Shown here: in pieces, positions 59,501 to 64,000 of the stretch
Layout of the letters: every line of letters starts with the position of its first letter
How positions within the stretch are numbered: the first letter of the stretch is position 1
NCBI GenBank assembly: GCA_903813345.2
Contig: CAIIXF020000347.1
Span: forward strand, 1-64,000
Direction of reading: 5' to 3'
DNA from: Owenia fusiformis
Taxonomy: Eukaryota; Annelida; Polychaeta; Sabellida; Oweniidae
Length of the DNA: 64,000 nt
Made by a program: the position numbers and the translations under genes
Notes under the pieces: model-generated
Told to the model about the DNA's origin: nothing
The model's database searches: none
Seen by the model: only the letters and a program-made list of their open reading frames with translations

Positions 59501-61524
59501 CTTTTTTGTACACTAAGTGTTTAGTTTACTTGATGAATACTAAAGTTACAGCACTTAAAAGTCATTTTTGAAGTGTTATTTCAATTGGAGAGGTTTTCTG
59601 AAAAACAATTTTGACTTTAAAGACCTATAACTTTGAACCTGAAGACACGTATCAAATTTTTTGTTAAAGCTAAGATCACACCAACGCCGAATGCCACGTT
59701 TTAAATCGGCTAGCGAAGCGCCGTCATTTTTGTTTACTTTCCAAAAATATCACGATCTCCTAAGTAATGTTACGCTCTGATAAGCTCCTACGAATTAGTT
59801 GACGCTTTGGGGGACGGATTGTTTCCCAACTTGTTACGGTTCCTCACGCTTTGATCCCGCTTTGATAGGCTTTGTTACGCTTGAAATCACGCTTTGAAAA
59901 GCTCTATTATGCTTTATTAAGCCTTGATGCGATGATGACGCTTTAAATCAGGCTCTGATACGATTATCAAGCTCTGTCGTGCATTGTTACGCTCTGTGAG
60001 GCTCTGTTACGCATTGGAAAATGCCGATATCGTCGATTTCATGCCGCTTTTGATCAAGAGCCTATGATAAAGATGCAGCAGATCCATAAAACCATTGCAT
60101 CTTTGACTCCAGAACACGATGGCAGAACAACAAGATCCAGAAGTTCCAGAAGTACCAGAGCATGATCCATCTGAAGAAGACATGATGTGGTACTCAAGTC
60201 TCAGCGCTATTTATACGGATGGAGAGAGAGGGTGGGTATCGTAGGGGAGCATAAAAGAGCGTGAGAGAGCATGAGGAAGCTTGGCAAGCGTAACAAAGCC
60301 TAACAAAGCGTGTCAATCCTTGATCAAAGCGTCCCAATTCGTGGGAAAGCGTGAGAGTCCTTCATGAAAGCGTAACAAAGCGTGTCAGATCTTGATGAAA
60401 ACGTCTGACCTCGTGTCAGATCCTCATGCCTTATCGTAGCAAATCTTGAGACATTACGCTTTGGGTCGAGCTTTCCTGAGCTGGTTTACGCTTTGTTAAG
60501 CTGTGATACGCTCTCGGCGCTTTAATCAATTCGTAACAGAGCGCCCCAAATTTTTAAACAGTTTTTCGCGCTCTTGTCGATTGTAAGTCAGTCCCGCTTT
60601 ACCGCGAGCTTTCGCACGATCTATTACGACCCTGACGATTCAATGAAGCTTTGATACGCTTTGGTGCCGCTTTGCACCCCGCTTTCAAGCACCATCAAAT
60701 CGCCGTTGGTGTGAACTTAGCTTAAATAAAGTTAGCAAATTCAATTGCCTACTTAAATTGTATTTTTTGCATGGACTCAGATGGATGAATATTCTGTCAT
60801 ATGACTTGCGGCAAACCTACCATTTCTCATTGGTTAACATGGGAATGTCGATTTTTAAAAATTCATCAAATTTATCATCAATTTTCGACCTATTGTCATC
60901 GAGAAAAAAATTGAGAAAATTTGGAGGTATTGGAAATAAAGTCAAGTTACGTTTCCATCAATATTATAAGTTACTTCATCGCAGGTTAAATAAATAAAAA
61001 TTTAAACGTATAGAGGATTTCAAACGTAGTTCAATGGGGGAGCTAAGGTTGCTAAACTTATGGAGGGAAGTGTATGTGTGAATCTGTTTTTAACCAAACG
61101 TAGAATTTTACCTCCTCCTATGCCCATGGCATGAGGCATTTTTACGCCAAGACACAGCATAGTTGCAATAGCAGCATCAACGGCAGAACCATTTTGCGCA
61201 TTAAGGATGTCCCTGAAGACAGAGTTATTCATGTCAGTACATACAGGTGAAAGGTTTGGTGTTTTCTTTGTCTAATTTTTTTTATCTTGAAAAGGACTGC
61301 GATTTGCAAGGAAACACATTTTTAAGTTTTTCAACAAAAGCCTAGCACAAAAAAAGAATAATAAAAGATAAATTCATGATCAAGACCATCAATATATAAA
61401 TATTATACCTTCCAATTTCTGTGCATTGGTCATCCGCTGCTGTAACTTCGCCATTTCGTATTGAAGCATACGTACCCAGTATTGGAATGATAAAAAAGTA
61501 TAAAATGACTCTCATCCGATTCAT
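50505..61524 (-). CDS. GGT1-like: Gamma-glutamyltranspeptidase (glutathione hydrolase), 11 exons, 584 aa
   Basis: Hydrolyses or transfers the gamma-glutamyl group of extracellular glutathione; the family makes a self-cleaving membrane-anchored proenzyme. Exons (minus strand): 61524-61409, 61212-61112, 58530-58378, 57776-57566, 57162-56810, 56521-56388, 56012-55828, 54894-54795, 52774-52634, 50937-50821, 50648-50505 (TGA). All introns are GT-AG and phases fit (total 1755 bp). Residues 5-18 form a hydrophobic signal/anchor. Key residues sit at a constant offset from human GGT1: the nucleophile T396 in SGTLHIS (human T381), D438 (D423), S466-S467 (S451-S452) and G488-G489 (G473-G474). R92 in INARE matches the substrate-binding R107. 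NGSAVDAAIA and MGIGGG are the N-terminal signatures. The length is usual for the family, and the protein should be catalytically competent. The start at 61,524 is the first ATG giving the hydrophobic N-terminus; an in-frame ATG nine bases further in is an alternative. Introns are full of transposons. Confidence 0.95.
51186..51985. repeat. About 145-bp tandem repeat, 5-6 units, in GGT intron 9
   Basis: Units carrying AAAATGGCGGCCATTTTGAA, AGAGCTCCTTTGTCCCTAGG and GGTATTTGAGTTATCAA recur with starts near 51,286, 51,427, 51,570, 51,720 and 51,865. The array ends in 'ctatatccccctcgaacttcg', a tail also seen (with variants) at 25,400, 26,560 and 29,780, so it belongs to a dispersed repeat family. 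The TGGCGGCCATTTTGAA core is partly palindromic. Confidence 0.85.
52125..52536. mobile_element. Harbinger-like MITE (TAA duplication) with internal CATGGGG repeats, in GGT intron 9
   Basis: The ends AGCCCGGTATACATACACCA and TGGTGTATACCGGGCT are inverted repeats, extended inward by ATGGGGCAA on the left and TTGCCCCAT on the right. TAA flanks both ends (52,122-52,124 and 52,537-52,539), the TWA-type duplication of PIF/Harbinger elements. The interior is built from GATGGGACTC, CATGGGGC and GATTCGATGGGGCAA words on one strand and their complements on the other, giving a strongly G-biased right half. Frames inside are artefacts of the repeat. Confidence 0.85.
53454..54455. mobile_element. Tc1/mariner-like fold-back element in GGT intron 8
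   Basis: The terminal inverted repeats are about 48 bp (left CACTCCCCTCCATAAGTTTG; right is its complement ending AGAGGGGAGTG), flanked by TA on both sides. The inner arms are also inverted: TACAATAGGTCGAAAATTGATG near the left and its complement near 53,930. A younger MITE (54,079-54,409) sits in its right arm. It is the same family as 59,237-61,072. No intact transposase. Confidence 0.87.
54079..54409. mobile_element. Mariner-like MITE nested in the element at 53,454-54,455
   Basis: The ends CAGTCTGTTACACTGCTTCA and TGAAGCAGTGTAACAGACTG are perfect inverse complements and are flanked by TA. Removing the element and one TA restores the host arm (CACGTAGTTCAATG) to match the arm of the outer element, which proves the order of insertion. 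The family relative is at 39,066-39,446. Confidence 0.9.
54976..55703. mobile_element. Fold-back/MITE-type element, copy 2, in GGT intron 7
   Basis: The ends AAAGGATTGGTATCGATATG and CATATCGATACCCATCCTTT mirror each other. The interior matches the element at 496-1151 over most of its length, with several indels (728 versus 656 bp). It lies 81 bp from exon 8 and 124 bp from exon 7 without disturbing the splice sites. Confidence 0.82.
56118..56210 (+). repeat. Possible tRNA-derived (SINE-like) fragment in GGT intron 6
   Basis: It contains AGAGTTCGATTCTCT, which resembles a tRNA T-arm/B-box (4 of 5 stem pairs). About 40 bases upstream is AATCGGTAATTTGGTAGG, resembling a D-arm/A-box. No full cloverleaf could be drawn, so it is not a functional tRNA; a degenerate SINE head is the best guess. 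Confidence 0.25.
58934..59054. mobile_element. Small inverted-repeat element in GGT intron 2
   Basis: GGATTTAAGCCCTGGACTCG at the left and GAGTCTCGGGCTTAAATTCT at the right are imperfect inverse complements about 120 bp apart. No coding capacity; the target duplication is not clear. Confidence 0.6.
59237..61072. mobile_element. Tc1/mariner-like fold-back element in GGT intron 2
   Basis: It has the same terminal repeats as 53,454-54,455 (CACTCCCCTCCATAAGTTTG at the left, GGAGGGAAGTG at the right), with TA on both sides. Internal blocks (ACCAATGGGAAATGGT, 'tcatcaattttcgacctattg', 'ggaaataaagtcaagttacg') match that copy. It is 1836 bp because another element (59,668-60,722) has inserted into it. 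Its right end is only 39 bp from GGT exon 2. Confidence 0.87.
59668..60722. mobile_element. Harbinger-like element nested in the Tc1-like element
   Basis: The ends AGCTAAGATCACACCAACGC and its near-complement (CGTTGGTGTGAACTTAGCT) are flanked by TAA (59,665-59,667 and 60,723-60,725), a TWA-type duplication. The interior is richer in G+C and CpG than its surroundings. The left half carries many GCTTTGATACGCTTTGTTAC words and the right half their complements (GCGTAACAAAGCGTG), so the whole element can fold back. No long frame is present. Confidence 0.87.
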
Positions 61525-61644
61525 GGTGCAATGAAAACAACAAGTATTATAATGCAAAGATATGTATGCAAGGTGGGTATAGGTAACGCGGCGCAGTCAA
61601 GCATATCTGTTCAAAACGAGGCTGCAACGCGGTAAAGACACAAA
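61525..61644. promoter_or_regulatory. Candidate bidirectional promoter between GGT and an opposed first exon
   Basis: The 120 bp between the GGT ATG (61,524, minus) and an opposed ATG (61,645, plus) contain AACGCGGCGCAGTCA and AACGAGGCTGCAACGCGG, a CpG-containing cluster in otherwise AT-rich DNA. No TATA box is evident. The same text lies at 62,152-62,271 in the duplicate. The promoter role is inferred from position and composition only. Confidence 0.4.
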
Positions 61645-61700
61645 ATGGAGGCAACTCCAATCATCGGAGGCACTTCGTCCTCTGTTTCCTCGAAACATAG
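61645..61700 (+). CDS. Candidate first coding exon of a gene divergent from GGT
   Basis: ATG at 61,645 opens 18 codons (MEATPIIGGTSSSVSSKH plus two bases) and runs into a donor-like AG|GTAGGT at 61,701. Without splicing the frame stops at once (TAG). A small, Ser/Thr-rich first exon next to a CpG cluster is plausible, but no downstream exon was found in the remaining 2.3 kb. An identical copy lies at 62,272-62,327. Confidence 0.35.
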
Positions 61701-62035
61701 GTAGGTTTTTGAAAACTCATGCTTCACACTCGGTGATCAACCCCTTAAGGTATGTAAAGCTATAAGAATTTCTGTTCAGGCATTGACCAGAGTAAAGAAA
61801 TAGTCAACGCAGATATGATTTCCCGATCCTATTTCTCTTGACCTATCTTCTTATTCCAATTAAGGAGGTATTTCGCCACTCATGAGCAAATTTACAATTT
61901 AATTTTTTTTATCTTGAAAAGGACTGCGATTTGCAAGGAAACACATTTTTAAGTTTTTCAACAAAAGGCTAGCACAAAAAAAGAATAATAAAAGATAAAT
62001 TCATGATCAAGACCATCAATATATAAATATTATAC

Positions 62036-62151
62036 CTTCCAATTTCTGTGCATTGGTCATCCGCTGCTGTAACTTCGCCATTTCGTATTGAAGCATACGT
62101 ACCCAGTATTGGAATGATAAAAAAGTATAAAATGACTCTCATCCGATTCAT
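62036..62151 (-). CDS. Duplicate of GGT exon 1
   Basis: Identical in coding content to 61,409-61,524: same ATG, hydrophobic N-terminus and GTATAATA donor after an AG ending. Spliced to exon 2 it would give the same protein, so it may act as an alternative first exon with its own promoter copy. Transcripts starting here would have to skip the nearer exon 1. Confidence 0.75.
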
Positions 62152-62271
62152 GGTGCAATGAAAACAACAAGTATTATAATGCAAAGATATGTATGCAAGG
62201 TGGGTATAGGTAACGCGGCGCAGTCAAGCATATCTGTTCAAAACGAGGCTGCAACGCGGTAAAGACACAAA

Positions 62272-62327
62272 ATGGAGGCAACTCCAATCATCGGAGGCAC
62301 TTCGTCCTCTGTTTCCTCGAAACATAG
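62272..62327 (+). CDS. Duplicate of the candidate divergent first exon
   Basis: This is the unit B counterpart of 61,645-61,700, with the same ATG, codons and GTAGGT donor. See that entry for the reservations. Confidence 0.3.
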
Positions 62328-62526
62328 GTAGGTTTTTGAAAACTCATGCTTAACACTCGGTGATCAACCCCTTAAGGTATGTAAAGCTATAAGAATTTCT
62401 GTTCAGGCATTGACCAGAGTAAAGAAATAGTCAACGCAGATATGATTTCCCGATCCTATTTCTCTTGACCTATCTTCTTATTCCAATTAAGGAGGTATTT
62501 CGCCACTCATGAGCAAATTTACAATT

Positions 62527-64000
62527 GACATTCAATAGCCTGATACTTATAGAATGTGCAATACAAATTAAGATTGAAACTTTTGTTTATTTTCATCGCA
62601 ATCTGCTTACAAAATTGAACTAGCCGGAAACGCGGCGCAGTCATTTTCAGCAATTATGGCAACGCGTCGACAGCATAGATTAAATTGTATGGCAACGCGG
62701 TGCAGGCATACACGATAGAACATCAGCTGCATTGCTGTCACTGCGTTTCCAGTTTTGTCAAATATGTATGTATCTGAACCCGCGTTGCCGAAGTGTCTGA
62801 ACTGCGTTTCCAAAATATACCTGGTTTTCCACCCAGAATCGGTTAACAGAAGGCAAACAGTAATGAAACTTTGAAGAAATAGAGATTGCCGTGGTATATA
62901 CGTGATTTAATAGATATGTGTCAAGTGACAAAGTCAAAAACATAGAATTTAAGCTAGAAAAATGCCACAATTGTCAAATTTCAGTAAGTGATTGACTTTG
63001 ATTGATTTGGAATGTATTTCCCTGATTGACTAAATTTCAAGAAGCTTCACATAGACATACTCTGTGAAGTTCTCCACCGAATGGTATATGCTATTATAAC
63101 TGTAGCAGACACAAACTAGTGTATGAAGCTTATGAATAAACTTACCGCCCTTTCGACCTTCCACTGAGTGGCCATTTTGTGTCTTTGCCGCGTTGCAGCC
63201 TCGTTTTGAACAGATATGCTTGAGGTATGAGGTTCCATATCCATCCGCCAAAAGGTATGACCCCTATATAGTCCATTTAAAAACTCGTGGTATTGTTCTA
63301 AATAACGCCATAGTTGGCTTCTAGGGTACCTAGTATGCCACTATTTGGTATCAAAATAAAGAGGAGGAGTTCAACTTTCATTTGAATTACGAAAATTGCG
63401 ATGTAGGTCAAAAATAGTTCCGACATGAGCATGTTTACTACGCGTTTGCCCATCATATCAGAATTGAGGAAGTGGTAGCAAACGCGAGTCACAATAAATG
63501 GACGCTGATATCTCAAAAAGTAACCTGACTCCCTATAATTTGATGTAGATCAATCGAACCCCTATATGAACAGGTACATTTTGATATATAACACTATGGG
63601 GGGTAAGCGTTTTATAGTTGGTCACGAACGCCATATGTGCAAAGTATTGTTATGAATTTTCGAATTCGGTGTTGGATTACGGTACTCATACCTTAATATG
63701 AGGCCTAAAATTGTCTGCTAGTTGGCCAGAGACCAATATTCTAGCAGAATTTGAGAACAGAATCGATTTTTTCGTTCTGCGTAGGGCAAACAATGATTTG
63801 GAATCACTTTCAACCATTCTGTGAGTATAAGAATGGTCATAAGAGGCCCGTGGAGGGTCTGGAATGAAAGAAAGCCCTCTGAAATTCCGTCAAAATTGCA
63901 GGTTATTTCTTCATTTTTTGCTAAAATGACATGAATTTCAGGGCCCATATCTCAGTGAAATTGCTACAATGTAGCGATTTTTCATTTTTACAGGCTAGAT
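62527..64000. other. Upstream flank of GGT with repeated CpG-containing motifs
   Basis: From 62,625 to 62,815 the motif AACGCGGCGCAGTCA and variants (GGCAACGCGGTGCAGGCA, CCCGCGTTGCCGAAG) occur several times in both orientations. At 63,171-63,225 the reverse complement of the GGT upstream block reappears. A tiny opposed frame (ATG at 63,175, ten codons to a GTAAGT donor at 63,145) follows it. From 63,250 to the end I see nothing recognisable. Confidence 0.5.
63146..63175 (-). CDS. Very small candidate first exon (10 codons), weak
   Basis: ATG at 63,175 (minus) opens MATQWKVERA and meets a consensus GTAAGT donor in phase 0. The 50 bp before the ATG are nearly identical to the 50 bp before the ATG at 61,645. 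It is listed for that shared leader; without a following exon it may be chance. Confidence 0.2.

Larger units (their letters stand above)
61273..62526. repeat. 627-bp tandem duplication covering GGT exon 1 and its upstream region
   Basis: Unit A (61,273-61,899) and unit B (61,900-62,526) match over their whole length with only a few differences (for example AAAGCC/AAAGGC and CTTCAC/CTTAAC). Each contains GGT exon 1 with its donor, the space upstream of it and an opposed candidate exon. The duplication is very recent, or the assembly has placed two alleles in tandem. Confidence 0.93.

Overview
The window is AT-rich eukaryotic DNA with spliced genes, long repeat-filled non-coding stretches and many families of DNA transposons. 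A Helentron-type rolling-circle transposon, dense tandem repeats and short inverted-repeat elements point to an invertebrate, most likely a marine mollusc such as a bivalve. That assignment is an inference from style, not from a species marker.

Layout. Positions 3-497 (+) hold the last exon of a membrane transporter of the major facilitator superfamily; its stop codon overlaps the end of a fold-back transposon. From 1.2 to 6.5 kb there is interspersed repeat and featureless AT-rich DNA. From about 6.6 to 10.6 kb lies a 129-bp satellite array, then a 13-bp minisatellite. From 10,873 to 20,364 (-) is one uninterrupted reading frame of 3163 codons: a Helentron replicase/helicase with an OTU protease, a second putative cysteine protease, an HUH/Y2 Rep nuclease, a PIF1-type helicase and a C-terminal AP-like endonuclease. 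A small 5' exon at 22,966-23,034 may add its true N-terminus. From 23 to 50 kb I see no host gene: there is a roughly 3-kb direct duplication, several inverted-repeat transposons (some nested), a 1338-bp near-identical tandem repeat and a mosaic of one interspersed repeat family.

From 50,505 to 61,524 (-) is a complete gamma-glutamyltranspeptidase (glutathione hydrolase) gene. I reconstructed 11 exons, with every junction GT-AG and in phase, giving 584 residues with the catalytic threonine and substrate-binding residues in place. Its introns hold at least seven transposon insertions, two of them nested. Its first exon and upstream region are tandemly duplicated (627-bp unit), together with a candidate head-to-head first exon on the opposite strand.

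Only two host genes are supported: the partial transporter and the GGT gene. Nothing suggests they work together. The rest is mobile and repetitive DNA, and the Helentron is the only element here with intact coding capacity.
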